Assembly: GCA_000827325.1 (NCBI GenBank) | Contig: KN832878.1 | Span: 806,001 to 870,000, forward strand | DNA length: 64,000 nucleotides | From: Oidiodendron maius Zn | Lineage: Eukaryota; Ascomycota; Leotiomycetes; Myxotrichaceae | Direction of reading: 5' to 3' | Shown here: positions 9,774-22,359 of the stretch, in pieces | Layout of the letters: the number at the start of each line of letters is the position of its first letter | How positions within the stretch are numbered: the stretch's first letter is position 1 | The notes under the pieces: model-generated | Seen by the model: the letters and a program-made list of their open reading frames with translations, nothing else | Database searches by the model: none | Told to the model about the DNA's origin: nothing | Position numbers and translations under genes: made by a program

Positions 9774-11815
9774 ATGACGGATGCTCCAGCGCCCATGGAG
9801 CGAGGACGGCATGCCTGTGCCGAGTGTAAAGCCAAGAAACTCCGATGCAGTCCAAGTTTGCAGGTGCTGGGAGTCTGTCATAGGTAATTACCGAACCAAC
9901 CTAGAGGTGCTCGGTGCTCGGTGCTGATGGAGACTCTAGGTGCCATCGCATGGGCATGGATTGCATGATCCCCGAGGTAAGAAAAAGGACACGAAAATCC
10001 CGTCGTAAGTCTAGGTCATCCTAGCCTCAGGGGACGTAATCAGGTCTGACGGTTGATAGTGAAATCCCGAGTGGATGAGCTTGAAGAACGCCAGAACAAG
10101 CTTATGGAATTGGTGGTTAATACGAAGCAATCTCCAAAGCCAGTGCCAGACTCTGCCGGAGACTTCATCGAGGCTGTCTTGGAGTCCCAACCTCCATTTC
10201 AATCCGTGATACTACCGCCAACAGCCTCGTCATCACGGCCTATCTCTGCAGAGCAGGAAATTGAGCTGATCGAATATTATCGTCAAGTATTAACGCCTAA
10301 CTTTCCGTTTGTTGTTCTGCCGGCCGATGTAAGTATGGTAGATATGCGTAGATTATACCCGGTTCTATTCAAGGGTGTTTTGGTGGCTTCAGCGTGGCGA
10401 TCGCGTCCTCTACAGCTTGTGCTGGAAAAGGATTTCCTGGTCGATATTGCCTCGAGATTTTTCATTCACGGAGAGAGATCGTTAGATCTTCTACAAGGAT
10501 TGATGGTGTACCTTGCATGGTAAGGTGTGTAATCAGTGTGATATCCTTTTCTTATCAAATGACAGGTATCAATATTCTGCATCACAAGCATCACAACAAG
10601 CATACAGGTTCAGCTCTATAGCTGTCACATTACTTATTGACCTTGGTCTCCATAGGAGACCAAGAGGTCCAACAAATCATGAACGCATTGTCGATTCGCT
10701 GGCCAGGGACATACAGGCGAACCCGACCACATTTCCCAAATTCTGGAGTCACGACGCTCGACGAGCCTTCCTTGGAACCTACGTGCTCTCTACATTGTGA
10801 GGTTGATGCCCCGCCCCCTTATGTGCATATCTAACTCTGTCCCATCAGTTGCGCTTTGCTATATCGCAAGGGCAGCATTTTCAGACACTCGCAATATCTG
10901 GAGGAATGTGCTCTATCACTAGCAGAGAGCAAGCCGTCCGCAGGAAATGTTGCAATCTTATACTACGTACGACTACTACGAATCTCAACGGTGATCTACA
11001 ATACATTCGATTATAGTTGCCAGGATAAAGAAGACAAGAGGAGCGACGAGGAGATTCAGATTTTAGTCCGAGCATTGGAGGGACAACTCGCTGATTGGAG
11101 GGCAAGTCTCCCTGATATCTTAATCGAAGATGGTAAGGCTCTGCTCAACAGCATCTTTTATTTTGCTGATCTATAAAAAGTGAGGCTTAAACTATGTAGC
11201 CATCTTGCCAACACATACCTGCATGAGGTTGGGCTCTATGGTGTGGTAGAGGGTGAGCCACTCTCGATCACGCGTATAACAATACTCTACAGGTGCCTCG
11301 ATAACGTGAAAGACTACATCACCATGGCCCTTAACCTTTCGATCGAGGACATGCAGGGCTGGACCAGTTTCGATTGGAGACAATTGAACTATGCGGTTAT
11401 GATAGGAAGTAGAATTACCTTGACGCTCGACTTAATTGCTTGCACGAACGATTCCGCCACCAGAATTTTCAAACTAGATGCTTGTCTTGAGCAGCTCTGC
11501 TCACGTACTAGAACGTTATTCACAATAACAAATACTCTTCCCGACCAGGCCCATTACTTTCAACGGTTGTCAATGGAGTGGCAGGGTATGCGAAATTGGT
11601 TCCGTCCGGCTATCCACAGGTTGGCCAACTCGACTTCAAATAGTCAATATCACCTGCAAATGGGTAATCATGCGCTGCAAACTGTTTCTGGTCATGTAGT
11701 CGCAATGCCTTGGACACCTTTCGGTGGTGCTGATACTTGGGCTCAAGATGATTTCTGGTTGCAGTCGGAGTGGAATGCGTCGTCGTATCCTACTGGCGAC
11801 GGTGTACCCAACTAG
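9774..11815 (+). CDS. Zn2Cys6 transcription factor
   Basis: Six exons, 9774-9883, 9940-10004, 10060-10519, 10566-10796, 10849-11132 and 11181-11815, give 594 residues with all phases consistent. The zinc cluster is C15-X2-C18-X6-C25-X9-C35-X2-C38-X6-C45, with the first intron splitting it just before C38. A basic linker (RKRTRKSRR) and a short heptad-like segment VDELEERQNKLMELV follow, a likely dimer helix. The middle region has the fungal-specific transcription factor homology pattern (QGLMVYLAWYQYSASQ, DLGLHRRP, RRAFLGTYVLSTFCALLYRKG). Such proteins are nuclear and often control the genes beside them; the divergent aldehyde dehydrogenase is the obvious candidate target. Introns are 46-56 bases. 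The 9-residue C25-C35 spacing is longer than the usual 5-6. Confidence 0.9.
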
Positions 11816-12435
11816 TGTATATTAAGATAAAACTCAAGTTCGCTTGAGCTTGACTTTAGACAAAATACTTATACCCCACTACGGAAACTGTCGCTAGGAG
11901 TATTTATAATTGACGATACACGTAGAGATTTGGAATATAACCTACCTTCAGTCGTGATCCTCCGCCCTTTGCCTTCTATAAATTCGAATTATGTGTTATA
12001 TAAAGAGGAAGTTAAGTTTTATTGTATAAATATAGGCAGCCGATCTATGTGGGAATCCCAGTACCATCATCCTGATTATCGGGGTAAATCAGTGTAAATC
12101 GGGGGAGCGGCCTCCAACGATTGATTCACAGAAGGATGGTTACAGTACTGTGTTCTTATCTCTGGCAGGAAGGTGGAGAGTGGAGTCACAGCAGCTTTGG
12201 GATTAAATCAGAAGAATCTATTTTAAAGTCTGAAGTACCAAGCTCAATGAAGATGTTGCGTATTATGTGTCGACCAATGCTGGGGCCTAGCTATATACGG
12301 AATTAATTATGGGTTGATGAGCCATTGCATGGGTTAAAAGGAAGATAGACGACCATGATGAGCACTCAAATCTATTTTATATCTAGTGACGGCTAGGATA
12401 TTCTAGGGGGCCGTGGAATAGTAGAGCTTGAATCA
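11816..12435. other. No gene seen
   Basis: Holds the convergent 3' ends of the regulator and the DHA1 transporter. The short frames present have no recognisable features. Confidence 0.5.
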
Positions 12436-14117
12436 TTATTTTTCGTCTTGCGCTTCTAACGATCCATCTCTAATCCTTGTTGGACTAATCGCATCTCTAT
12501 CAGAACTAAAATTTGCAGCTCTTATCTCTTCCAGGATCTTCGCAGCATGAGTAGCGAACTTACACCTGGATCGAATATAAGCTCCATATCGGTAAAACAG
12601 GAAGGGGAATGGCACGCAGGACAAAGCCAAAAATGCTGGTATCGATGACGCCCAATGAATTCCAAGCCCATTGTACATATACGTCGTGAAGAGGGGAAAT
12701 ATTGCGCCGAACAGAGAACGTAGAACGGAATTTGCGGCCAAGACCGAGGCAGCGTAAATAACATACGCATCGACAAGGTAGTTGATTGTAGATAGAAATA
12801 CAAGAACCATGCCGAAACCGAAAAATGCCGTACCGATGATGGCGACAGACCAGTGGACGTCAGGCCCATTAGTCCATGCAAACCAAAAGAGTCCCACTGG
12901 AATGAAGATACTTCCAAGTATCGCGGGTGGGAGACGTGCTTCAGGTGGGGCGGAGCCATTGCATCTTGAGGCAGCTCTGTTATAGCGATTGTTATCGGGA
13001 ATTGTAAGAATGACAGCGATTATAATTCCGACCGCGACTCCAAGAAAGGACAGCCCACCGAGACCTTCACTCCAACCCCTCACCCGCTGATATACAATAG
13101 GGAAGGCACCAAACATCATATAGAGTGTTCCATAAATGATGGCAACATAAATGGATAGGAGTAAGACGATTGGCTCGGTGCAAAGCAGCACCCACGGGCG
13201 TACCAGGGCTGTTCTAAACGCCTGGGATGTCGTTTTGGTTCCCTGTTCAATCTCGATTGCAGATTTATACGTCTTTCCCGTCATTCGGCTGAGTTTTTGA
13301 GCTCGACGTTGGAGGATCACCGGCGAATATGTCTCGGGAATGGTGATGGCTCCGACGATCCATAGAACTCCTGTGAATATTGCACTGACTCCTTCCACCC
13401 ACCTCCAGCCTACAGACTGGGCAACAAACCCTCCAACAAGAGGTCCGATACTTGGTCCGAGGAATGGTGCTGCTGCAAAAACCGATGTGGCAAGACCGCG
13501 CTCAGAAGCGGGAAACATATCGGCAATGACACCTCCAGCATTCGTCAAAACCGACGAACCAAACGAGCCGGCAAAGAATCGAAGGATAAGTAGTGTGTAT
13601 ATATTCTGAGATGCAGCAGCTCCGGCATTGAAGAATGTCAGCGCGGCAAAGGTACAGAAGAACACAATCTGTCTACCATATAGCTCAGATAGGGGTGCCC
13701 AGAATAACGGACCCTCAAGCATCGTTAGTTAGGCTCCCTAATGGACTAGAAGGAATCAGATCGAGGTGGACTTACAACAGCGAAGCCCAGTACAAATAGT
13801 GAGATACCCGCGGTGCTTAACTCCGCGTTGATGTCGAACTCAGTCAAAATCTCGACGATACCGCCAGAATAAGATGAAGACGTAAATGTAACGGCCAAAG
13901 TTCCAAATGCCAGGGTTATCGTGATCAGCCACTTCTTCCACAAGGCAAAGCTCACCGGATTCCGCCAATCGCCTGGTATGAACTCAACAATATATGGATC
14001 TGTTCCCAGCCCTGTGCCTCTGTAATTGTAATTGAGAACATCAAGAGTAATTTCCAGCGGGTTAAAAACGAGATTCCAGTGTGGAGATTCTTCTGGTGTT
14101 GTAATCTGGGCATCCAT
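12436..14117 (-). CDS. DHA1-type MFS drug transporter
   Basis: Two exons, 14117-13776 and 13713-12436, give 539 residues; the 62-base intron has GTAAGT, a CTAAC branch site and a GAG|GGT junction. The acidic N-terminus ending in DPYIVEFIPGDWRNPVSFALWKKW is typical of the fungal drug:H+ antiporter-1 family. Motif A-like SELYGRQIVFF, a long run of membrane segments, the loop segment APPEARLPPAILG and FPLFTTYMYNGLGI near the C-terminus follow, consistent with 12 helices. Family members export drugs, polyamines or the cell's own metabolites across the plasma membrane. Its position between a regulator and a reductase suggests export of a product or toxic intermediate of this block, which is inference. 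The start is the ATG giving MDAQITTPEE. Confidence 0.92.
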
Positions 14118-14977
14118 CGTAAACAAAGCTCAAGTCGAGGATGGCTAAAGGAATTGGGTCATGAATCTAGGTGGGAGACGCTTTGAAAACCATGACAAAA
14201 CCAAAAGGTCAAAAGGAAAGAAATGGTCGACGATTTTGGGCTGCAGGTTAGTAGAGTACTAGTACATTTCTAGCACATGTTAAACTTCCGAACGGCCGTC
14301 TATGACAGGACCGAAGTACGTAAATTGGAAGCTCTGTCTTTGGGTAGTTCGAGGCTTCTGACGGGTTCGCTTTTATATAACTTCCGGCGCCCGGTCCCAC
14401 CCTTCGCTTATAGCCTCCGAGGGCCGAATTCCACCTTGTGATGGGTAGATAATACCCCGCGACGAAAGAAGACGAGGCTGTGCTGTTATGGTATTTCGTT
14501 GCGCATCCAAGCAAAGAGAGCATTAATAGATAACGTCGGTGATAGGCGAGCTGGACAGACAAAAAGCCCCCTCCTGGAGAGAGGTCGCTGTCCCGTGCTG
14601 ACAGGATTAGTATGGCGCACACAATATCTACATAGTAAATCGCTTTGCTATAAGCCCCCTCCCGAGAGAGGCATTTGTCTGCCACGGGCTACGTGGAGGA
14701 GGCTTATATGCTAATTAATACCGTACTGTAGAATTTATTTAAACTTCTGGACTGTGGACTGTCTTGGGTGCAACAGCCTATCAATTGGCCATTATTCAGC
14801 AATACGGAGGAGTACAGATACCTAGATAATGGGCCTCACCGTCTCACCGCGTTTCCTTCCCCTCTTCACTCGACTCTCTGTGCGTAATTGTTTCTTTCTA
14901 GCCACATCTGTCTGTGTCTACGGAGTAGTTAAAGACCTTTTCAAAATAGTGGCATAGATCCTTGAACATCTCCAAAC
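14118..14977. other. Divergent intergenic region with MITE-like insert
   Basis: Separates the DHA1 transporter from the reductase at 14978, read away from each other, so it holds both promoters. It also carries a hairpin-forming repeat at 14628-14731, and near 14570 a second partial copy of its GCCCCCTCC..GAGAGAGG core. No gene is supported. Confidence 0.5.
14628..14731. mobile_element. MITE-like hairpin element, copy 1
   Basis: About 104 bases with inverted ends (CTACATAG at the left, CTACAGTA read from the right) and an inner inverted pair TATAAGCCCCCTCC and GGAGGAGGCTTATATG. It aligns along its length with the reverse complement of 55121-55242, including the shared centre with GCATT..GTC and CACGGGC. 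It has no coding capacity. Size, inverted ends and dispersal fit a miniature inverted-repeat element; the class is unknown. Confidence 0.6.
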
Positions 14978-16196
14978 ATGACTCTCCCAGCCAGCAATGG
15001 CCAGACAGTTCTAATCACTGGAATCAATGGCTACATTGCCAGCGTCCTTGGACAACACCTTCTTACAAAAGGATACTCCATCCGGGGGACATCTCGACGC
15101 AGTGCAAGTTCCGACTCTCTTCTGAAAGGCGCCTACGCACCCTACAAAGAGCGAGTCAAAATCTTCGAGGTTCCAGACATCACCGCCTCGGGAGCATTTG
15201 ACGAGGCGGTCAAAGGTAAGTTCAGACCACGTGAGATATAATGAAGGCTGGACTCTTACTAACCATCAATAGGCGTCCATGGAATTTTTCATACCGCCTC
15301 CCCCGTTACTTACATGCTCGAGAGGTTCGAAGACTACATCACTCCTGCTGTCAAAGGCACGGAATCCATTTTTGAGTCGGCCCTTAAAGCTGGCCCTCAG
15401 TTAATATCCGTGGTTGTCACGTCCTCTGTTGCCGCAATCGCCCAACCGACGGAGGTACCTGGCTACGTGTTCACTGAGACCGACTTCGCTACTAGTGCTT
15501 TGAAGCGTGCTGAGAAAGACTACGCTGAAAACGTGAAGACCCCGCCGGGTATACTGTACGCAGCGAGCAAGACCAGTGCTGAGCAAGTGGTATGGAATTT
15601 TAAAAATAAACATAATGTAAGTTCTGATCAGATGGGACGGATTTGATCCCGGCCTCTTTGGCATACATACTGATGATTCTTAGCCCCCATTTGCGATTTC
15701 AACAATACACCCTAGTGTGGTACTAGGTCCACCAGTCGTGCTTCCCGCTTCTGGGTCACAGCTGGGTGAGAGCATGTTGCTAGAATACAACGTGTTTTCT
15801 GGAACTGCAAAAGTGATCCCCGATAAAATTGGCACCGGCTCCTTTGTGGATGTCAGGGATGTTGCATTCCTCCATATATGGGCCTATGAACATCCCGAAG
15901 AAGCAAACGGAGAGAGGTATATTGCTGCCGCAAGTTATGGGCCGCTGCAAGGTATTGCCGATATATTACGCAAGAAATATGAAGGCACCAAGATTGCAGA
16001 GAATATTACTATTGGTGTGCCAGGGAATGATTATCAGGGCTATAACAAAGAGACTGGAGAAGTTGACTTTGTGGAATACCTTCCCGAATCGCCTCGCCCT
16101 AGTGGGAAGAAAGCGGAGGAGGTAACTGGGATCAAGTGGATTCCTTTTAAACAGAGTGTTATTGATACTGCAACTGCACTCGAGGCATTGCTGTGA
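14978..16196 (+). CDS. NAD(P)-dependent reductase, DFR/GRE2 type
   Basis: Three exons, 14978-15215, 15273-15616 and 15684-16196, give 364 residues in frame; introns are 57 and 67 bases with GTAAGT donors. The N-terminal Rossmann motif VLITGINGYIAS (TGxxGxxA) and the YxxxK pair (Y175, K179 in YAASKTSAE) mark the extended short-chain reductase family that includes dihydroflavonol-4-reductase, methylglyoxal reductase and fungal ketone reductases. It would reduce an aldehyde or ketone with NADPH in the cytosol. It is divergent from the DHA1 transporter and belongs to the redox-rich block at 7.5-19.3 kb. A second, diverged family member is at 58762. Substrate unknown. Confidence 0.92.
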
Positions 16197-16435
16197 AGAG
16201 ATTTTTCGAGACGTATTGCATACCATCAATAGACCATTTTCTTAATTCAAAATATCTAGAAATTGTTATGAATTGGGTGCGCTCCACACTGTGAGGTATG
16301 CAGATACCGACTTAGGGAGTACCATTAGTATATACGATAGTCACTATCGTCTGCTCAGGTCCCTCATAGGATCGGGTCGCAGAATATTTAGTATCTCGTC
16401 GTCTCCCTCCATTTACTAACCGTTGATTACCTCTC

Positions 16436-16819
16436 AAAAGACCTCCACCCCGACTTGAGGACATGCCTCGCCGAAGAATACGCCAATGAGGCGATCGCCT
16501 CGGATGGCCAGATCTACTACCAAATACGATTCTACCACTTCCAGCGTAATTTCAGCATGGAGATGCGATGGAGGGCTCAGCTGCTTAGCAGCAGGGAGGG
16601 TACCGTCAGACGCTGGAGAACCACCCAGCGCTAATGGAGGCATTTAATGCCCTCCTCGACATCCCCGGCCTCTGGGTTGGCACGAGGATCAGTACTCTGC
16701 ATGCTGGTATCTGCACAGATAGTGAGAATGATGCATATAATACTATTTCTGACAACAGCATGCCTAATGATGAATGCGACTTTTGGCTTGGAATATGGGC
16801 GCAGACAATAAGCGAATGA
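16436..16819 (+). pseudogene. DUF3723-like gene remnant
   Basis: One frame reads DGQIYYQIRFYHFQRN followed by MEMRWRAQL and stops; the next frame takes over from 16634 with FNALLDIPGLWVGTRISTLH. Together, in this order, they resemble the conserved block of a large fungal family of unknown function (DUF3723-like), which normally spans several hundred more residues on both sides. Only about 120 codons remain, in two frames, with no start context, so it is a scrap. The family assignment rests on memory of the pattern, not on a search. Confidence 0.45.
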
Positions 16820-16901
16820 GGTATTTAACTATAACTAGTCCAGAAAGCGGAGAGCTGAGAAGCAAGTTCATTAATATATGATGTTTTCAGGCTATCCGGG
16901 A

Positions 16902-17933
16902 CTATAAAGATATGTTTATTGACTCAATTAAGCTGATGAAGAATTCCTTGTCGGGAACATAGCCAGCCATTGCTTCCGAGAACTTCCACCTCGGAGGCTC
17001 CGTACAGATTTGAAGAAGTTCGAAATCTAACTGCTTTAACTCCACATCTATATCACAACCTAAAATGTCTCCTCTTTGAGTGCCGATTTTTAATTCGGTA
17101 AACTTCATTAACAGACCCTCCAGCTGGCCATCTTTATCGGTTGGATCTACAAATTTCCGAAGTGAGAGCAATCCAGGGGGAAGATCCTCTCCACGTCTCA
17201 GACATCTGAGTAGGATGCACATGCTGACTTGGCGGAATAGTTGTAGTCTAATGGCGTCATTGAACTGGGATGCGCCAGAGAGCTGGAGAATGGTAAGAGC
17301 GCCGTCAAGATGTTTCCACCCGTCCGACGCGTTATTCTGTTGCGACTCTGTCAACTTCTCGTACATATAGAGTAGTATCACAGTTAAAAGAGTAGCATTG
17401 TGCTGAGCAATATGTGGACACAGTAATGCCCTATTGGTCAAGTGAAGGGTCAGACTGTACTGTCGTCTTGCAGACTGGAGGATCTCAATAGAGCAAAACT
17501 CGAGAGCCAAGGTCGCCAGACTCACGGCCTGGAGGCATGCAGCGAGGTGTGTGTGATGAGGTGGAGAGAGCCAAAATTGTTCCATGTATGGGAATCGCCC
17601 TGTTCTACAGAAAACATAACGCGATATGAAGAGTGCCTTCGCGCGATCCTCGACACAGGGAGAAAAGAGAGGCCCAGGGGAGGAAGTGATGGGACTCCGT
17701 ATTTGGACTTTGCGCACAATAGACTCGGTCTCGTCTCTGAAGATGACTTGTGACTCATCATAATAACCTGGGCAGATCAGATGAGCCCTGGTACACTGGC
17801 CGCAGGACTCCCTCTTCTTGTCACACTGTAGAAGTTTAGCGGGCAGCGACTTGGAGTTGACGCTCGATCAGACCTTAATGTCCCTTTTCCGACACTGCCG
17901 ACATGACTTCGACGGCTTTCCACAATACACCAT
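16902..17933 (-). CDS. Short Zn2Cys6 transcription factor
   Basis: Two exons, 17933-17874 and 17825-16902, give 327 residues. Removing a 48-base intron with a GTCTGA donor restores a complete cluster C11-X2-C14-X6-C21-X6-C28-X2-C31-X6-C38 (SCRQCRKRDIKC..CGQCTRAHLIC), strong support for the model. The rest is helical, with an LYMYEKLTES block and QLFRQVSMCILLRCLRRGE, as in the fungal_trans_2 (sterol-regulatory/UPC2-like) group. Nuclear, DNA-binding. It lies directly downstream of the aldo/keto reductase, same strand, 293 bases apart. The donor is unusual; without the splice the cluster is lost. Confidence 0.85.
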
Positions 17934-18226
17934 AGCATCACATCTGTTTGATACACAATGGTAACAGTCCTATAAACAGAAGCATCTTCGGATGGGGTCT
18001 GGGCATTGTATCGGAGTCGTCGGCCTTAAAGCATATAGCCGGAACACTATTCCCAATAGGGAAAGCAGCTGGTCGAGTTTACATCGAAGGGCTTCTTGAC
18101 ATTCCCAATCCCCAATGTCATTGATGTTCTCACTTTTGATAGGACGGGCCATATGGACTGAAATAGGGACAGCCCACTTGCTAAATCGCAACAAATTTGG
18201 CATTCCGAGTAGCTATCAAGTTGCGT

Positions 18227-19257
18227 CTAGTATTCGTTGAATCTTGCCGCTACCGCCGGAAACCTTGCGCCCGCGACAGGGAAGCTTGCGAGCATAGTGC
18301 TGATTTCTTTCAAGTCATCCTCCGTCAATGCCACATCTTTACAGTTCTCTTTAACTCGCTCCTCCGACCTAGCACCAGCAATAGGAACCATGAATGGCAT
18401 TCCTGGCCGCTTGCTCAGCGATTTAACCCAGCTGAGGGCAAATTGTGCTGGCGTGCAGCCCTTAATCTTTGCCAATTTCTGTACCTCGTTGACCAACTTC
18501 AGATTCTGTTCGAAGTTCTCGCCCTGAAACCGAGGGAAGACTGCATGAAGGCCAACATCCTCCGGCTTCTGAATCTTTCCTGTCAGCATTCCCGCGCCCA
18601 AGGGGGTGTGGGCGATAATTGGAATGCCGAATTCACCACATGTCTCCGCCACGTCGTTCGCCAGAACATCAGTTGCCCATAGAGATACTTCAGCTTCGAC
18701 CATGTCGATCTTGTGGACCTTCGTCGCTCGACGAATGGTTGACGCACTAACTTCTGTGAGCTGTATACCACCAATTCTCCCTTCTTTGACCAGCTGGCCA
18801 AGTGCCTCAACAGTCACTTCGACTGGAATGTCTGGATCTACCCTCCCACATCCAAAGATATCTATTTTCTTTGTGCCATCAAGAATTCTGTTGCAGTTTT
18901 CAACCATCCTTCGCATGCCCTCGGGAGAGCCATCCACTTTGGGCGGCTCTCTATTGACCAGGCCACTTTTGATGCAGATAACGACTTTTTCCGCATCTTC
19001 GGGGTAGGCTGTGAAGTATCGCTTGAGCAGATGAAGAGAGTTTGCTTCTGGTGTGCCATAAAAGTCTGCTCCATTCCAGACATTGGCGCCATTCGCGAGG
19101 GCTGCTTTCAAAACTTTGAACGCCACATGGTCAGGTACGGGATCGATGTGCCAGGTGAGCCCTGAGTTTGTCAGTAACTATTCTGTAAACATCCGGGTGG
19201 CATACGCATAAGACCCAGGCCATTTTCTGTGATCGGCTTTCCCGCTAGAGTTACCAT
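18227..19257 (-). CDS. Aldo/keto reductase, pyridoxal-reductase type
   Basis: Two exons, 19257-19206 and 19161-18227, give 328 residues; the 44-base intron is the shortest of my models here. The N-terminal strand ends GLGLMRLTWH, followed by WNGADFYGTPEANSL, a Lys in VICIKSG, CGRVDPDIPVE, IPIIAHTPLGAGMLTG and the C-terminal cofactor block FMVPIAGARSEERVKEN. This is the pattern of YakC/pyridoxal-reductase-like fungal enzymes, in which the usual catalytic His site is replaced by an Arg. It reduces aldehydes or ketones with NADPH in the cytosol. With the reductase at 14978 and the dehydrogenase at 7501 it makes three carbonyl-handling enzymes in 12 kb. Confidence 0.92.
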
Positions 19258-20273
19258 ACTTATGAATTTAGTTCTTTGCTTTAGCCTTCAGCCAGGAGTT
19301 AAGTGTAGGTATAGATTGTGGGGTATGATGTGGTATAATGAATGCCTTTAAGGAGAGATAAGATAGAAGTGCGGCAAGCTTCGTACATATAATCGCAAGT
19401 TATGGTTCAGACCAGGTTGCAACGCTTGTCATATTTCATAGCGGGAGGACGACCAGCTGGTTACTAGAATAAGCCTAGTACGTATAAGTGCCAGACCAGA
19501 AGCCAGGATCCCAAATTGTGTACTGGAAGGCTGGTGATCTAGCTAAATATAAGAATGGGAAACATTTTTTTCTTGGCCGAGAAAATTCTGACCGTAAGAC
19601 GCTTAAAGATTGTGTTAGTACAGTCTAGACTCCATATAGTTTTCAGTATCACTTCCAGTGACGCGCATGAAATTGCACAGTATTTGGTGGGAAACAGGTG
19701 GTTGTATGATCATTGGTTAGGCAAAATCTAGGACTCAAGTGCAATTCCGTTCCCTATTCGTCCACCACCTAATATTCTGCCTATGTAGCTGCCTTTGGTT
19801 AGACAATGAGAATAGCTTAGCGGAGGGGTTAATATCTGGATCATGCTTGTTGAGGGTTTGGAAGGTGCATCAGGAGTGAAATGATGGGTACAGTTGTATG
19901 GACCAGTGGACTCCCAACTTGGAGAGTAGCGGAGCCCGTGTAGATGTGTGTCACTCTGGCTTGAGGCAGCGATATCTTGTCTATATGCAGTGCCTCTTAA
20001 CTAATTGTGGCGACCTTGCCATTGACTTGATTCCTTTTACAAAAGAAGCTCCACTTTCCCCCTCTTCACTCTTTAGCTTGTTCTCTTTGTTAGCACGGTG
20101 GTCCGTTAATTATATCTCTTGATAAGCCTACTTGAGTTCACTGTTTAGCGCGAACCGTCACAGATTTCACAATATGCCATCTACATTGAGATGACCAAGA
20201 TGATATAGGCCTTGAACAGCTAATTGAAGTCTATGAACCAAAACATCTAGATATATGGACTAAATGAAAGGTC
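19258..20273. other. No gene seen
   Basis: About 1 kb between the aldo/keto reductase start and the HET gene's 3' end. It holds the reductase promoter. Short frames lack features. Confidence 0.5.
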
Positions 20274-22359
20274 TTATACGATAGTTACCAAGGTTTGCTC
20301 CGCATCTTTTAGAAGGTGACCGTGTTCAGCCTTATTCGCATATAAGATTCCCACTCTCTTATATAATAATTGATCGCCAGAAGTGCATTGAGTAAGAGTA
20401 AGCCAATAATATGTCCTGGTGTCATTGGCCATGTACAAAAAATGGGCTTCGATGATATCACTGCCTACACCGTCCATTGATGTATAAATAGGATTGTTTT
20501 CAAATTTTGTCAACTGTCCATGAGGACCAAGGTGAGTCGTGAAAGCCATGAGTGAAGACTGCATAAGGAACCCACAAAGTTGAATTGAGGCTTCCGTAAC
20601 TCGTCCTAAATGGATTGGACCTTGTGGAGTAACTCTAGCCTCGATAACGTTGCAATCTGTGGAGAGCCTGCCAGCAGCAAGCATAGGCGTCCAGACTACT
20701 GGACTTCCAATAGCGGCCCAGCTCCAGGATGGAAGTTTACGAGATGAATTGAACCCCCGCTGAGAGGAAGCTATTTCAATCTTTTGAGCTAAGTGTTTCT
20801 TCCTTTGTTGTGATACACGACGGTGTGGACCGTCGTTTTTGCGACACCAAAGAAGGCCTCTAATTATATCATCTTTCCAAATGCCCGCAAGATACTCGCT
20901 CTTAATAAGCTTCTGGAATCTGACAACAATTCCGCCAAGGGCAGGTAATCTGTCGTCTTCTACGGAAAGAGCACGCTTTGAATATGCTGCGATTAGCTGA
21001 TACCACCGAACATAGCTCTTCTCCACCAATTTGTTGCCAGTAGGTAGGAAGCATCCAGGTCCCATTCTTGCCCCGTCCGAAGACCTAATTAATCGGCGTC
21101 CGTCTTCATGAACGAAACATTGGCGACACTCCCAATACATCTGTTCTGACCCAAAATGCAATATTCTGGAAGAGAGACAACGCTCTTGAACCACCCAAGC
21201 ACGCTTCCACAGAGGTACTTTGTTACCCACTTCAGAACCAAAAGGACTGCTAGCCTTTCTTATGTTGATGTTCTCATAGTTCTCGAGTCTAAAATCAAGT
21301 CTGGAGTTACTCAACCACCTATTGCGAAGGAATCCCGTATGGCTGCTAGGAGAACATAATGCCGAAATTGTGATGGCTGCACGTTCATAGTAGTCTCCCA
21401 TCTTTCCAGCTTCCTCCTCCCAGTCAGATGCCAAATCCTGTACGATGCACAACGAGTCGATCCACAAGTAGCGAATGTTTAGATTTCTTGTCACAACTAT
21501 AGCATCTTGGAAGCTTCTTGGCAATTCTTCTACAAGTATGCCTACCAAATGAGCATCTAGGCTTTCAGTGGTGGTAGTTTTGACTCGGGCTGCATCCTCA
21601 CGCGGACCCCAACAATGACTTAAGACTACATATGGCGCCTGTTGCTCATCTGTAGCGATCAACTGTATCGTATCGACATCACCAAGCTCGTTGGACTTTC
21701 CAACATCTAGGACACGTGTTGGAAGCGAAGAAGATGTTAGACCGCACCGCTTTTGATGAAATCTCGAGCATGTATCGAACCAATTCAGGGCAAGCTGCAC
21801 ACAAGCATTCGAGCTCGCGGAATGTGAAATTTCGTAACCTTGGTACGGATCTAGGGCCAACAAATGTTTCGAGGTTGGGGATCTTTCTTGGGGAATGTTT
21901 AGTTAAGAACGAGATGGTAATAATATTAGAATGAAACATACCACATCGTTGATAATATTCAAGTTCAAGAAGCGTTTGTGTAAGTGGCGATGTCGTTTTG
22001 CCAATGCATATCCTAAATCTCTTAATGGATTGATCGCCATGAGAGATCGGAAGCAGACACAAGCGCACTGGCCATCCACTACGGCGATAGTTGAGACATT
22101 TCTGTGCTCCCAAGGAATTGAGTATGAGAGCACAAATCTGACAGCCTTCCGTGGCCGACTCTTCCAGTTCAGAGAAGTGCGGATAATGAGTGAAGCAACA
22201 GGGGCGCAAATACTCCCCAGCCTCAGATATTTGCGGCCTTGCCACTGAGGCGATACTCAACTCATAATCTGGTCCATTGACAGGCCTCCAACGGTCAACG
22301 TCCCCTAGTTTGCTGTCTAATATGTACTCTGTGAATATGCTACAAAAATGGCAAAGCAT
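20274..22359 (-). CDS. HET-domain protein
   Basis: Two exons, 22359-21942 and 21850-20274, give 664 residues; the 91-base intron runs GTATGT to CCCTAG and leaves the frame intact. The HET domain starts about residue 213 with YVVLSHCWG, continues with LWIDSLCIVQD..DWEEEAGKMGDYYERAAITISA, and ends with WKRAWVVQERCLSSRILHFG. This is the TIN/HET-6 type domain that drives heterokaryon incompatibility or regulated cell death after non-self contact. The 210-residue N-terminal part has spaced Cys residues (CHFC, CQIC) seen in this subclass. The C-terminal part has PSWSWAAIGSPV, also typical. It looks whole. Neighbours to the right are transposon remains. Confidence 0.92.

Noticed and set aside
14248-14685. 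145-codon minus-strand frame
   Set aside because: It spans the MITE-like repeat and promoter sequence, and has no domain.
17970-18203. 77-codon minus-strand frame between the aldo/keto reductase and the short regulator
   Set aside because: ATG-initiated but without features; it fits 3' untranslated sequence of the reductase.
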